A DNA stretch of 64,000 nt from Haloarcula pelagica. Its GTDB lineage: Archaea; Halobacteriota; Halobacteria; Halobacteriales; Haloarculaceae. Under the pieces are notes generated by a model. The model ran no database searches and was not told the DNA's origin. It saw only the letters and a list, made by a program, of their open reading frames with translations. Position 1 is the stretch's first letter; each line of letters begins with the position of its first letter. The DNA lies in contig NZ_CP126161.1 in NCBI RefSeq assembly GCF_030127105.1, forward strand, positions 2,356,001-2,420,000, read 5' to 3'. Positions 17,016 to 25,071 of the stretch are shown piece after piece. Position numbers and translations under genes: made by a program.

Positions 17016-18034
17016 GACAGCTCTCCCCGACCGGATCTGAGCGGCTCCGCAGTACAGGACTCGTTCCTTCGTGGGCTGTTATCCCCGTCGCCGTGGTGTT
17101 CTTGCTCGGCGTGTCGGTTCCGGCGTCGTTGCAGTACCTCCCACTGATCGTCAGCGTCGGCCTGCTGGGGCTGCCCCACGGTGCCGTCGACCACCTCGCC
17201 GTGGCGCGGGCACGCGGCCGGGAGCCGGACCGCCGGGCGATCGGCCGGGTCGTCGTCCTCTACGTCGTCGTCGGCGGTGCCTACGCAGTCGCGTGGTTCC
17301 TGGCGCCCGCGCTGTCGTTCGTCGTGTTCATCCTCGTCACCTGGTTCCACTGGGGCCAGGGCGACCTCTACGCGCTCGGAGGACTCGCCGGCGCCGACCA
17401 CCTCCGCTCGGTCCCGCAGCGACTTGCCACCGTCGTCGTCAGGGGCGGGCTCCCGATGCTGGTCCCGCTGCTCGCGTTCCCGGCGTGGTACCGCCGGGTC
17501 GCGACGGATCTCGTGGGCCTGTTCGCGCCGACCGCGGCGACGACGCTCCAGTGGGCGTTCCGGCCCGACGTGCGGGCCGGGCTGGCGGTCGGGTACGGCG
17601 TTCTCGCCGTCGGGACGCTCGCCGTCGGCTTCCACCGTGCCGACGACCGCCGGCCGTGGCTGCTCGACGCTGGCGAGACGGCGGGGCTGGTCGCGTACTT
17701 CGCCGTCGTTCCGCCGGTGCTGGCCATCGGGCTCTACTTCTGTCTGTGGCACTCGCTGCGCCACGTTGCGCGGCTGCTGGCGGTCGACGACGCCGCGGTC
17801 GCGGCGCTGGAGGCCGACGACATCGCGGGAGCGTTCGCCCGGTTCGCCCGCGACGCGGCGCCGCTGACGCTCGTCTCGCTCGTGTTACTGGGCGGCCTCT
17901 CTCTGGTCGTCCCGAACCGCCCCGGGACGGTCGCCGAGGCGGTCGCGCTGTACCTGGTCTTTATCGCCGTCGTCACGCTGCCCCACGTGGTCGTGGTGAC
18001 AGTGATGGATCGGGAGCAAAGCGTCTGGTCGTAA
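17006..18034 (+). CDS. brp: Beta-carotene 15,15'-dioxygenase, Brp/Blh family
   Basis: A 342-residue polytopic membrane protein that cleaves beta-carotene to two retinals. The histidines thought to bind iron sit in the family positions GLPHGAVDH, TWFHWGQGD, LWHSLRHVAR and TLPHVVVV. It begins inside the end of crtY and ends the carotenoid operon. Retinal is needed by rhodopsins, but no opsin gene is in this window. The 20 bases spanning its stop codon are repeated just downstream (18051-18070). Confidence 0.9.
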   Translation: MGVRQLSPTGSERLRSTGLVPSWAVIPVAVVFLLGVSVPASLQYLPLIVSVGLLGLPHGAVDHLAVARARGREPDRRAIGRVVVLYVVVGGAYAVAWFLAPALSFVVFILVTWFHWGQGDLYALGGLAGADHLRSVPQRLATVVVRGGLPMLVPLLAFPAWYRRVATDLVGLFAPTAATTLQWAFRPDVRAGLAVGYGVLAVGTLAVGFHRADDRRPWLLDAGETAGLVAYFAVVPPVLAIGLYFCLWHSLRHVARLLAVDDAAVAALEADDIAGAFARFARDAAPLTLVSLVLLGGLSLVVPNRPGTVAEAVALYLVFIAVVTLPHVVVVTVMDREQSVWS

Positions 18035-18070
18035 CTCTTCGGGTCGGCCAGGAGCAAGGCGTCTGGTCGT
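18013..18070. repeat. Imperfect direct repeat spanning the brp stop codon
   Basis: GGAGCAAAGCGTCTGGTCGT at 18013-18032 recurs with one mismatch at 18051-18070. The first copy encodes the last residues of Brp up to the first base of its stop codon; the second is noncoding. It looks like a small tandem duplication. Confidence 0.7.
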
Positions 18071-18089
18071 GCTCTGCTCTTCGAGCGCG

Positions 18090-18094
18090 AAAAA
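18090..18094 (-). terminator. Oligo-T terminator for L15e
   Basis: AAAAA on the plus strand reads TTTTT on the coding strand about 17 bases after the L15e stop, in the style of archaeal U-tract termination. Confidence 0.4.
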
Positions 18095-18110
18095 CCGCTG
18101 CGGAGTCGCG

Positions 18111-18701
18111 TTACTTGCCCTTGCCGCGGTTCGAACGCAGGGACGGGCGGGTCTTCTCGGTGCCCTTGCCCTTCGAGCCGAGGCCGCGGTTGCGCTTGCC
18201 GGCGCCGGTCAGTCCACGGAAGACGCGGTCCGTGTGGTCGTCGTCACAGATCCACGAGAGGTCGTCGTCGTTCTCGATGGCCGGGTGTTCCGGGTCGACG
18301 AGGATGATCTCGTGCCACTTCTGGCGGCCGTCCTGGCCGACGGAGTAGCTGTTGAGCACGCGCAGGTTCGGGTAGACGCGTGCGGCGCGTTCCTCGGCGA
18401 CACGCCGGATGTCTTTCCGGCGGGTGATGCGGGTCACGCCCTGGCGCTTGGACCGACGCCCGGCGGTGAACCGCTGCTTGCGAGCCCCGCCCTTGCGGAC
18501 GGAGACGCGGGCGACGACGACGCCCTGTTTGGCCTTGTAGCCCTGCGAGCGGGCCTTGTCGAGGCGGGTCGGGCGCTCGATGCGCTCGACGGCGCCCTCG
18601 TTGCGCCAGTCCTGCTGTCGCTGCCACTGTAGTTCCGCGAGCTTTCCGTCGCCCGGGTTCTTCCAGGCGTCTCGAATGTAGGAGTATGCACTTCGTGCCA
18701 T
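18111..18701 (-). CDS. rpl15e: 50S ribosomal protein L15e
   Basis: A 196-residue, highly basic ribosomal protein of the archaeal/eukaryotic L15e family. It begins MARSAYSYIRDAWKNPGDGK and includes VSVRKGGARKQRFTAGRRSK, YPNLRVLNSYSVGQDGR and the C-terminal SLRSNRGKGK. It binds 23S rRNA in the large subunit. It stands alone, and a leader of about 100 bases with direct repeats precedes it. Confidence 0.96.
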   Translation of the reverse strand: MARSAYSYIRDAWKNPGDGKLAELQWQRQQDWRNEGAVERIERPTRLDKARSQGYKAKQGVVVARVSVRKGGARKQRFTAGRRSKRQGVTRITRRKDIRRVAEERAARVYPNLRVLNSYSVGQDGRQKWHEIILVDPEHPAIENDDDLSWICDDDHTDRVFRGLTGAGKRNRGLGSKGKGTEKTRPSLRSNRGKGK

Positions 18702-18773
18702 GGTGTCTCACCACGGGCGTTGTGTGGTTCAAGTCCCGAGTGGGACTCACATCCCGACCTGCACACGCAGGTG

Positions 18774-18830
18774 CCCGCTGGTGCCCGTCCGCCAGCGAGT
18801 TGTCGACTGTTTCCCGCTGGTGCCCTTAAG
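18774..18830 (-). promoter_or_regulatory. L15e promoter/leader with 13-base direct repeats
   Basis: The 13-mer CCCGCTGGTGCCC occurs at 18774-18786 and 18813-18825. A TATA-like CTTAAG (18825-18830) on the L15e coding strand would start transcription near 18802, leaving a leader of about 100 bases. A GAGT-CCC-ACTC hairpin lies further along the leader. No function is demonstrated. Confidence 0.35.
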
Positions 18831-18861
18831 ATGTTCGAACCGGCCCCGGTGTGTCACCCGC

Positions 18862-19932
18862 TCACGAGAAGGTCACGGACACGTCGGGCATCGCGCCCAG
18901 CAGGCCGCCGAAGGCCATCTCGTAGCCCTCGTGGCGGGCGGTCTGGGGCTGTGCGGTCACCGTCAGGGCCAGTTCGTCGCCCGTGGCCACGCTGTCGACG
19001 ACGGCGCCGTAGTGATAGCCCAGGTCGGGGTCCAGTGTCCGCTGGAACCGCCCGTCGTACACCGTCTCGCCGCCGCTTTCCAGCGTCCCCGACAGCCCCA
19101 TCGCCGGAATGACCATCTCGTTGTAGCGGGTCCGCGCGGAGACGGCGACGTAGCTGCCCTCGGCGTCGATCCCGGCCGGCGGCGCGTCGAGTGTCGTCAC
19201 GACGAGGCGGGCGTCGTTGCTCATGGCGCTCCCCCGGACCGTGCCGGGCAGTTCGTCCTCGCTGGGGGCCAGCGAGTCGGGGATCATCTCCATCGCCATC
19301 GGCTCGACCGCGCCGGGGTCGCCCGCGTTGTCGAGCGTCCGGTACATGAGTTCGTCCCGTGCGGACTGGCTGTACGTGAACGGGATCTCTGCGGTCGTGG
19401 GCTCGCCGAACCGGTCGGCGAAGCCGCCGGTCCGCCGGGTCGACATCGCGCCGACGCTGAGGACGACCCGGTAGTCGCCGTCGCCGTCGAGGCCGAAGTT
19501 CGCGCCGTAGTGGAACCCCATCGGCTGGGAGAGCATCGGGTAGATGGCCTCCTGTGAGACCAGCGACTCGCCCTGGTAGATCTCGACGGTCAGCCCGGTG
19601 TCCGGGAGGATCATCCCCGTTTCGGGGTCCCAGACGGCCGACATCAGGTGTACGTCGTCGTCCGAGCCGATCGGTGTCATCGACCCGGAACTGCCGTTGA
19701 TGTTCCAGAACCGGTGGGGGTAGCTGTACATCAGCCCGAAGGCGTAGTCGCCCGACTCCGCCATCCCGACCATCTCCATCCCTTCGAGGTGGGTCGGGTA
19801 GTAGACGGCGTCGGGCCGGTCCTCGACAAGCGGCGGTGCGCGGGTGCTCTGTGTTTCGAGGCCACCGAGACAGCCGGCGACGGCGGCCAGCGCCCCGGCA
19901 CTGCCAGCACGGAGGAACGAGCGGCGGTCCAT
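18862..19932 (-). CDS. Tat-type lipoprotein, P19/Tp34-like metal-binding (DUF7350-like)
   Basis: A 356-residue exported protein. It begins with a twin-arginine signal, MDRRSFLRAGSAG, and has a lipobox AVAGC. The mature N-terminal half is rich in Met and contains EGMEMVGMAESGDYAFGLMY, SDDDVHLMSAVW, and QPMGFHYGANFGLDGDGDYR, which resembles the Fe/Cu-binding P19/Tp34 family motif around HYG-N--L-G-G-Y. The C-terminal half repeats a beta-rich domain. A periplasm-like metal-capture role is an inference; no permease (FTR1-like) lies beside it. Confidence 0.6.
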   Translation of the reverse strand: MDRRSFLRAGSAGALAAVAGCLGGLETQSTRAPPLVEDRPDAVYYPTHLEGMEMVGMAESGDYAFGLMYSYPHRFWNINGSSGSMTPIGSDDDVHLMSAVWDPETGMILPDTGLTVEIYQGESLVSQEAIYPMLSQPMGFHYGANFGLDGDGDYRVVLSVGAMSTRRTGGFADRFGEPTTAEIPFTYSQSARDELMYRTLDNAGDPGAVEPMAMEMIPDSLAPSEDELPGTVRGSAMSNDARLVVTTLDAPPAGIDAEGSYVAVSARTRYNEMVIPAMGLSGTLESGGETVYDGRFQRTLDPDLGYHYGAVVDSVATGDELALTVTAQPQTARHEGYEMAFGGLLGAMPDVSVTFS

Positions 19933-20051
19933 ACCCCGTGTTGGCTCTGGATCGTAAATACGGATTCTGGTCCGGCCGTCGAATCACACGCCGTCGACTG
20001 TTCCGGGCACCCCTGGCGGCGAGTTCCTACCGGCTGGGAAGACGGGGGGCC

Positions 20052-20060
20052 GTTATATGT
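20052..20060 (+). promoter_or_regulatory. TATA element for the dehydrogenase gene
   Basis: GTTATATGT is centred about 27 bases before the ATG at 20082, which fits a leaderless transcript. Confidence 0.55.
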
Positions 20061-20081
20061 TGGGGGGCCCACGTGACACGT

Positions 20082-21044
20082 ATGCCACGCGTGGTCGCCA
20101 GTGACGACCCGATGATCGACGTACCGTTGCTCCGCGAGGAACTCGACGCCGAAGTCGTCGCCGCGGACACGACCGACGAGGCCGCGTTCCGCGAGGCGGC
20201 GACCGGCGCCGACGCCGTCGTCGTCGACGTGAACACGCCGGTGACGGCCGCCGTCCTCGACGATCTGGACCAGCTCGCTATCGTCGCCCGCGCGGGCGTC
20301 GGTATCGACAACATCGACGTGCCGGCCGCGGCCCGTAACGACATCACGGTGACGAACGTCCCGACCTACTGCACGGACGAGGTCGCGACCCACACCGTGA
20401 CGCTCCTGCTGGACTGTATCCGCGACGTAGCCGCCTACGACCGGGATGTCCGGGCGGGAACGTGGAGCTGGAACCGCGGCCGGGACATCCACCGCCTGGC
20501 CGGTCGGACGCTCGGACTCGTCTCCTACGGGCCGATCGCCCGGCGCACCCGCGAGCAGCTCCGCGGGTTCGACCTCGATGTCGTCGCGTACGACCCCTAC
20601 GTCGACGCTGCGGAGATGGCCGAGGACGATGTCGAGAAAGTGACGCTCGAAGCGCTGTACGAGCGGGCGGACTACGTCTCCCTGCACGCGCCGCTGACCG
20701 ACGAGACCGAGGGGATGGCCGACGCCGATGCCTTCGCAGCCATGCAGGACCACGCCGTCCTGGTCAACACCGGCCGCGGCGGTCTCGTCGACGAGCGCGC
20801 GCTGGCCGACGCCCTGACTACGGGGGAGATCGCGGCGGCGGGGCTGGATGTCCTTCGGGACGAACCGCCGGCCGAGGACAACCCGCTCGTGGGGCTGGAC
20901 AACTGCACCCTGACGCCACACGCCGGGTGGTACTCCGTCGAGGCGCGCGAGGACCTGAACGCGACCGTCGCGGCGAACCTCCGGGCGGCCTTCGCCGGCG
21001 AGACGCCCCCCGACCGGATCGACCCCGAAACCGACTGGCTGTAG
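20082..21044 (+). CDS. D-isomer-specific 2-hydroxyacid dehydrogenase (SerA/CtBP-like)
   Basis: A 320-residue NAD-dependent dehydrogenase. The catalytic triad is present as R232 (NTGRGGLVDE), E261 (VLRDEPP) and H280 (LTPHAGWYS). The substrate loop RAGVGIDNIDVPAA is also present. The dinucleotide-binding motif is unusual: GLVSYGPIA (145-153) has Ser148 and Ala153 where GxxGxGxxG normally has glycine. Phosphoglycerate, glyoxylate or other 2-oxoacids are possible substrates. It stands alone with its own TATA element and is followed by a lipoprotein gene. Confidence 0.82.
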   Translation: MPRVVASDDPMIDVPLLREELDAEVVAADTTDEAAFREAATGADAVVVDVNTPVTAAVLDDLDQLAIVARAGVGIDNIDVPAAARNDITVTNVPTYCTDEVATHTVTLLLDCIRDVAAYDRDVRAGTWSWNRGRDIHRLAGRTLGLVSYGPIARRTREQLRGFDLDVVAYDPYVDAAEMAEDDVEKVTLEALYERADYVSLHAPLTDETEGMADADAFAAMQDHAVLVNTGRGGLVDERALADALTTGEIAAAGLDVLRDEPPAEDNPLVGLDNCTLTPHAGWYSVEAREDLNATVAANLRAAFAGETPPDRIDPETDWL

Positions 21045-21091
21045 TCCACGGGTCGGACGGCCTGCTACGCCGTTTCATTCCACCGTACTAA

Positions 21092-21099
21092 CTTATATC
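21092..21099 (+). promoter_or_regulatory. TATA element for the DUF7537-like lipoprotein gene
   Basis: CTTATATC is centred 26-27 bases before the ATG at 21122. Confidence 0.55.
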
Positions 21100-21121
21100 A
21101 GGGTGGTGCGTCAGTAGCGCC

Positions 21122-21988
21122 ATGAGAAACATACGGATTACTACACTTCTCGTGGTGTTGACCGTCGTCGTCGCTGGCTGTGGGGGGATGGGCGTCGGTG
21201 ACGGGGCGTCGAACGGTGACGGCGCCAGCGGGTCGGACGGTGGGGCAAGCGACGGATCGTCGAGCGACGGCGCGAGCGGTTCCGACGGTGGAAGCAGTGC
21301 TGACGGCGCTGCCGGCGACGGCGCGGCGGCCACGACCGACGAGTTCGCCGTCGGCGACGCCGACCGGCTCCTCCGTGATGCCGGCAGTTTCACCGCCGAG
21401 TGGTCGTTCGCCGTGACCGAGAGCGACGGCAACACGTCGACGGTCACCAACACCTACCGGGTGAACCTCGCCGAGAACCGATCGTACGAGGCCTTCGAGA
21501 CGGCCGGCACGGACGGCGCTGTCGCCTACGAGTCGTTCTACGCCGACGACATGACCTACACCAAGTACGGGGACGACACGGAGTCGTTCTACCAGGTCGC
21601 CCCCCAGCAGACGACCGTCTTCGACAACGCCCGCAACCGGGCGCTGTACGACTACGACGACTTCGAAGACGCGCAGTTCGTCGGCACAGAGCAGTTCGAC
21701 GGCGTCACCGTCGAGCGCTACGAGTACTCCGACCCGACCGTCTGGCGGAACTACGGCGCCGGAGCGTTTGGCTCCGACGAGAACGTGACGATCAACGACT
21801 TCACCGTGGTCGTCCTGGTCGACGAGGACGGGCTGGCGCGCTCGACGGAGTGGACCGTCCGCGGTGTCACCGACACCGGCGAACCGGTCTCTGCAGCCTG
21901 GTCGTACACGCTGACCGATGTCGGCTCGACCACCGTCGCCGACCCGGACTGGCTCGACGACGCGAAGGCCCAGTCACAGGGCGCCTGA
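21122..21988 (+). CDS. DUF7537-like haloarchaeal lipoprotein
   Basis: A 288-residue lipoprotein with signal RNIRITTLLVVLTVVVAGCG (lipobox VAGC). A Gly/Ser/Asp linker of about 50 residues follows, then a beta-rich domain of about 200 residues with repeated Tyr-rich strands (NTYRVNLAENRSYEAFETAG; TYTKYGDDTESFYQV). The fold resembles LolA/outer-membrane lipoprotein-sorting proteins; I recall the haloarchaeal label DUF7537. It is probably anchored outside the membrane; function is unknown. Confidence 0.72.
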   Translation: MRNIRITTLLVVLTVVVAGCGGMGVGDGASNGDGASGSDGGASDGSSSDGASGSDGGSSADGAAGDGAAATTDEFAVGDADRLLRDAGSFTAEWSFAVTESDGNTSTVTNTYRVNLAENRSYEAFETAGTDGAVAYESFYADDMTYTKYGDDTESFYQVAPQQTTVFDNARNRALYDYDDFEDAQFVGTEQFDGVTVERYEYSDPTVWRNYGAGAFGSDENVTINDFTVVVLVDEDGLARSTEWTVRGVTDTGEPVSAAWSYTLTDVGSTTVADPDWLDDAKAQSQGA

Positions 21989-21989
21989 A

Positions 21990-22778
21990 CTACGTTCCTT
22001 CGTAGGCATCGAGCCACGACGTGACCGTTCGCTGTAGCGCGCCGGTGGTCGTCCCGAGGTTCAGCAACTGGTAGCCGTCGGCGGCTTTCTCGTTGACATC
22101 GTCCATCCCGAAGCCCAGACCACCGACCGGCACGCCCGCCTCGACGGCCGCCGCGCGGACCGTCTCGACCGCGTCGAGGACCTCGGGGTGGTCCAGTTCG
22201 CCGGGGTGGCCAAGCGAGATCGACAGATCCAGCGGGCCGATGAACACGAACCCCAGGTCAGGCACGTCCAGGATCGCGTCGATGTTCTCGACCGCGGCGG
22301 CCGTCTCGACGGTCGTCCCGACCAGCGTCTCGGCGTCTTCCGTCTCGATGTAGTCGTCGGCCAACCCCCACCGTCTCGCTCGCGGTGCCGCCAGCCCGCG
22401 GTCGCCCGGGCCGTCCTCGTAGCGAAAGCGGGCCGACCGGACCGCCGCTTCGACCTCTGCGGCCGACTCGACACGCGGGAGAAAGACGGTCCTGACGCCG
22501 ATGTCGAGCGCCTTCCGGACCAGCGTCGGCTCGGTGTCGGGCAGGCGGACGACCAGTTCCACGCCGCTGCGTTCGGCGGCCCGCAGCAGGTGCTCGATGG
22601 CGTCGGCGTCCCAGGGGTCCGGCCCGCCGTGTTCGAGGTCGATCCAGACGTAGTCGACGCCCAGATCGCCGTAGAACTCCACGAGCGTCGGGCTGTACGT
22701 GTTGTCGAGGATACCGAGCGCGACGCCGCCGTCGTCGAGTCGCGCCCGGAGTCCGTTCGTCGGTGCTGACGGTGCCAT
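21990..22778 (-). CDS. HpcH/HpaI-family aldolase
   Basis: A 262-residue TIM-barrel aldolase. Family motifs include DYVWIDLEHGGPDPWDAD, VVRLPDTEPTLVRKALDIGV, the metal-region segment GFVFIGPLDLSISLGHPGEL and VGGLGFGMDDVNEKAADGYQ. Members retro-aldol cleave 4-hydroxy-2-oxoacids to pyruvate plus an aldehyde, using a divalent metal bound by Glu and Asp. It lies 41 bases downstream of the cupin gene on the same strand, possibly in one transcript. The natural substrate is unknown. Confidence 0.85.
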   Translation of the reverse strand: MAPSAPTNGLRARLDDGGVALGILDNTYSPTLVEFYGDLGVDYVWIDLEHGGPDPWDADAIEHLLRAAERSGVELVVRLPDTEPTLVRKALDIGVRTVFLPRVESAAEVEAAVRSARFRYEDGPGDRGLAAPRARRWGLADDYIETEDAETLVGTTVETAAAVENIDAILDVPDLGFVFIGPLDLSISLGHPGELDHPEVLDAVETVRAAAVEAGVPVGGLGFGMDDVNEKAADGYQLLNLGTTTGALQRTVTSWLDAYEGT

Positions 22779-22818
22779 ACCCGATCTTGTCGGCTGGCGA
22801 CAATAACTGCACCGCCGC

Positions 22819-23139
22819 CTACGGTAGCGGGCAGAGACTCGCGGTCAGGACCGCCCTCCCGTCGCTCTCGTTGCGCGCGCCGTGGACCTGCCCGCGCTCG
22901 TTCAGGACGACGCCGGGCGCGGTGATCGTCGCTTCCTCGTCGTCGCGCGTCACGGTGACCGTCCCGGTCAGGACGTGGAAGACGTTCGTCGCGTCGGCGT
23001 GTTCGTGCGGGTCGATCGACGCGCCCGGGCCGAGGGCGAACGCCTTCACGAGCACGTCGTCGGTCACTGCCAGTTCCGTGTCGAGGAGTTCGCCGGGCGC
23101 CGGGTCGAGGTCGGCGTCGGCGAGCAGGTCGAGCGCCAT
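22819..23139 (-). CDS. Single-domain cupin protein
   Basis: A 106-residue cupin. The first motif, ASIDPHEHADATNVFHVLTG, supplies His and Glu metal ligands, and the second motif is less regular (GVVLNERGQVHGA, with one His). Such small cupins bind metals and act as isomerases, dioxygenases or sensors. It precedes the aldolase gene on the same strand. Confidence 0.82.
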   Translation of the reverse strand: MALDLLADADLDPAPGELLDTELAVTDDVLVKAFALGPGASIDPHEHADATNVFHVLTGTVTVTRDDEEATITAPGVVLNERGQVHGARNESDGRAVLTASLCPLP

Positions 23140-23163
23140 ACCGGCCTGTCGGTCCGGCGACCC

Positions 23164-23583
23164 TTAGCCCCTTTCCGTCCGCGCGTCCTTCCGAACGTCG
23201 GCGACGAGGTCGGAGAGGACGTGGAGGTACAGCGTCAGCCCGACGACGACCGCCCACGCCTGTTCGCCCAGCGCGACCAGGCCGAAGACGGCCAGGCCCG
23301 CGAGCACGGCGTGGCTGAGGAGCCGCTGGAGCTCAGAGAGGTCGTCGGGGTCGAAGATCGCCCCCTGATCGAGGAGGACGATCCGGGGGTCGCGGACGAC
23401 CCGGCGCAGGTTCTTCGTCGACCCAGTGTTCAGGTACGCCACGAGGAAGTGATCGAAGTCGATCCCGACGCCGATAGCGACGACGACGGGGAGCAACACG
23501 GCCGGACGGGCCGGCGCGACCGACACCAGCAGGAGAACGACGCCCAGCGCAAGCGAGCCGAGTGCGTGGTCCCGGGAGTACAC
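23164..23583 (-). CDS. Small membrane protein, YdjM-like (putative metal-dependent hydrolase class)
   Basis: A 139-residue protein with about four hydrophobic segments. The polar features are YSRDHALGSLALG at the start, GVGIDFDHFLVAYLN between segments one and two, LSHAVLAG, and LHVLSDLVADVRKD near the end. The spaced His/Asp residues resemble YdjM-type membrane hydrolases of unclear activity. No substrate can be assigned. Confidence 0.5.
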   Translation of the reverse strand: MYSRDHALGSLALGVVLLLVSVAPARPAVLLPVVVAIGVGIDFDHFLVAYLNTGSTKNLRRVVRDPRIVLLDQGAIFDPDDLSELQRLLSHAVLAGLAVFGLVALGEQAWAVVVGLTLYLHVLSDLVADVRKDARTERG

Positions 23584-23620
23584 ACCGCCAGTTCGCCCGG
23601 CCGAACAATAAAGCCGAGTC

Positions 23621-24955
23621 TCAGTCCATGGCGTCGTCGAGCAGCGAGCGTGCGGCCGCCAGCAGTTCGTCGGCCCGCTCGGGGTCGCGGGACTCTGCGG
23701 TCAGGCGGACGAGCGGCTGAGTGCCCGAGGGCCGGACGAGGAACCAGCCGTCGTCGGTGCCGACACGGAGACCGTCCAGGTCGGTCACGTCGTCGTACTC
23801 GGCCCTGATCCGGTCTTCGGCGGCCGCCATCACGGCCTCTTTGCGGTCGGTCTCGACACTCGCCCGTCGGATCGGGTACCGCTCGATCCGATCGAGCCGC
23901 GCAGAGAGCGGTTCGGTGGCCGCCAGGACGGCCAGTTTCACGGCGGCCAGCGGCCCGTCGGGGCAGTACGTCTCCTCGGGGAAGATCCAGGCGCCCGAGG
24001 GCTCCCCGCCGAAGGCGACGCCCTCGTCGCGGGTCCGCTCTGCGACGTAGACATCGCCCACGCGGGTCCGGACCACGTCGGCACCGACCTCCGCGAGCGC
24101 GTCGTCGACCGCCAGACTCGTATCGACCGGTGCGGCGACCGACTCCCCGTCGCCGGCCTCCTCGCGGCCGAACATCGCGAGCAACAGGTCGCCGGGGACG
24201 AACGCCCCACCGTCGGCGACGGCCATCATCCGGTCCGCGTCGCCGTCGTGGGCGATTCCGAGGTCGGCCCCGGTCGCCTCGACGGTCGTCGCCAGCGTCT
24301 CGCAGGTCTCGGCTGTCGGTTCGCTGGGCCGCCCCGGGAACCGGCCGTCGGGCTGTGCGTTGAGCGTCTCCACGTCGGCCCCGAGTTCGTGTAACGCGTC
24401 GGCGCTGACCCCGCCCATCCCGTTCCCGAGGTCGACGACGACCGAAAAGCCGTCGAGGGAAACGCCGGCGGCGTCGGCGGTGCGTTGGCCCGCCTCGGCG
24501 AGCGCCCGCCGGTGGACGGCGCCGGCATCGGGCCACTCCCGACAGACTCCCTGTCCGTCCCAGCCCGCGAGGTCGTAGTCGCTCGCCTCGATCCGGGCCT
24601 CGATCTCGTCCTGCTGGGCCGTCGAGAACGCCTGGCCCGAGGGCGTCCACAGTTTCAACCCGTTGTCGGGCGAGGGGTTGTGCGACGCGGTCACGACGAT
24701 CCCGGCGTCGGCGTCCCGGTGGGCGATCCCCCGGGCGACCGTCGGCGTCGCCGCGGTTCCGGCGTCGACGACATCGGTTCCGGTCTCCTGGAGGCCGGCG
24801 ACCACCGCGTCCCTGAGCATCCGGCCGGAGTCCCGGGCGTCGCGGCCGACCACCACGCGGCCGGCGTCGGTGCCGACCGCGCGGCCGATGTCAAGCGCCA
24901 CTGCTGCCGTGATCCGTTCCCCGACTGGGCCGCGAACGCCGCTCGTTCCGAACAT
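23621..24955 (-). CDS. glmM: Phosphohexomutase, GlmM-type (phosphoglucosamine/phosphomannomutase)
   Basis: A 444-residue alpha-D-phosphohexomutase. The phosphoserine loop is TASHNPSPDNGLKLW (S91), the metal loop HDGDADRMMAV, the sugar-specificity loop FGGEPSGAWIFP and the phosphate-binding loop RPSGTQPLVRL. GlmM-type enzymes make glucosamine-1-P for UDP-GlcNAc; a phosphomannomutase role is possible. The start MFGTSGVRGP is the family's canonical beginning and lies about 28 bases after a TATTTT-like TATA, which rejects the ATG nine codons upstream. Confidence 0.85.
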   Translation of the reverse strand: MFGTSGVRGPVGERITAAVALDIGRAVGTDAGRVVVGRDARDSGRMLRDAVVAGLQETGTDVVDAGTAATPTVARGIAHRDADAGIVVTASHNPSPDNGLKLWTPSGQAFSTAQQDEIEARIEASDYDLAGWDGQGVCREWPDAGAVHRRALAEAGQRTADAAGVSLDGFSVVVDLGNGMGGVSADALHELGADVETLNAQPDGRFPGRPSEPTAETCETLATTVEATGADLGIAHDGDADRMMAVADGGAFVPGDLLLAMFGREEAGDGESVAAPVDTSLAVDDALAEVGADVVRTRVGDVYVAERTRDEGVAFGGEPSGAWIFPEETYCPDGPLAAVKLAVLAATEPLSARLDRIERYPIRRASVETDRKEAVMAAAEDRIRAEYDDVTDLDGLRVGTDDGWFLVRPSGTQPLVRLTAESRDPERADELLAAARSLLDDAMD

Positions 24956-24980
24956 GCACGGGACGACGAGTCCCGACCGC

Positions 24981-24986
24981 ATAAAA
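24981..24986 (-). promoter_or_regulatory. TATA element for glmM
   Basis: TTTTAT on the minus strand is centred about 28 bases before the ATG whose first base is 24955, giving a leaderless transcript. Confidence 0.5.
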
Positions 24987-25071
24987 CAGACCGACCCGCC
25001 GTCTCCGCGGACAACCGGCAGACGTTCGGTGCACCGATAGCTTCAGGCACCACTCGACGCATCAGTGGTGT

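Noticed and set aside
18725-18745. GGTTCAAGTCC resembling a tRNA T-arm
   Set aside because: The flanking bases do not pair into a T stem and no acceptor, D or anticodon stems can be found around it.
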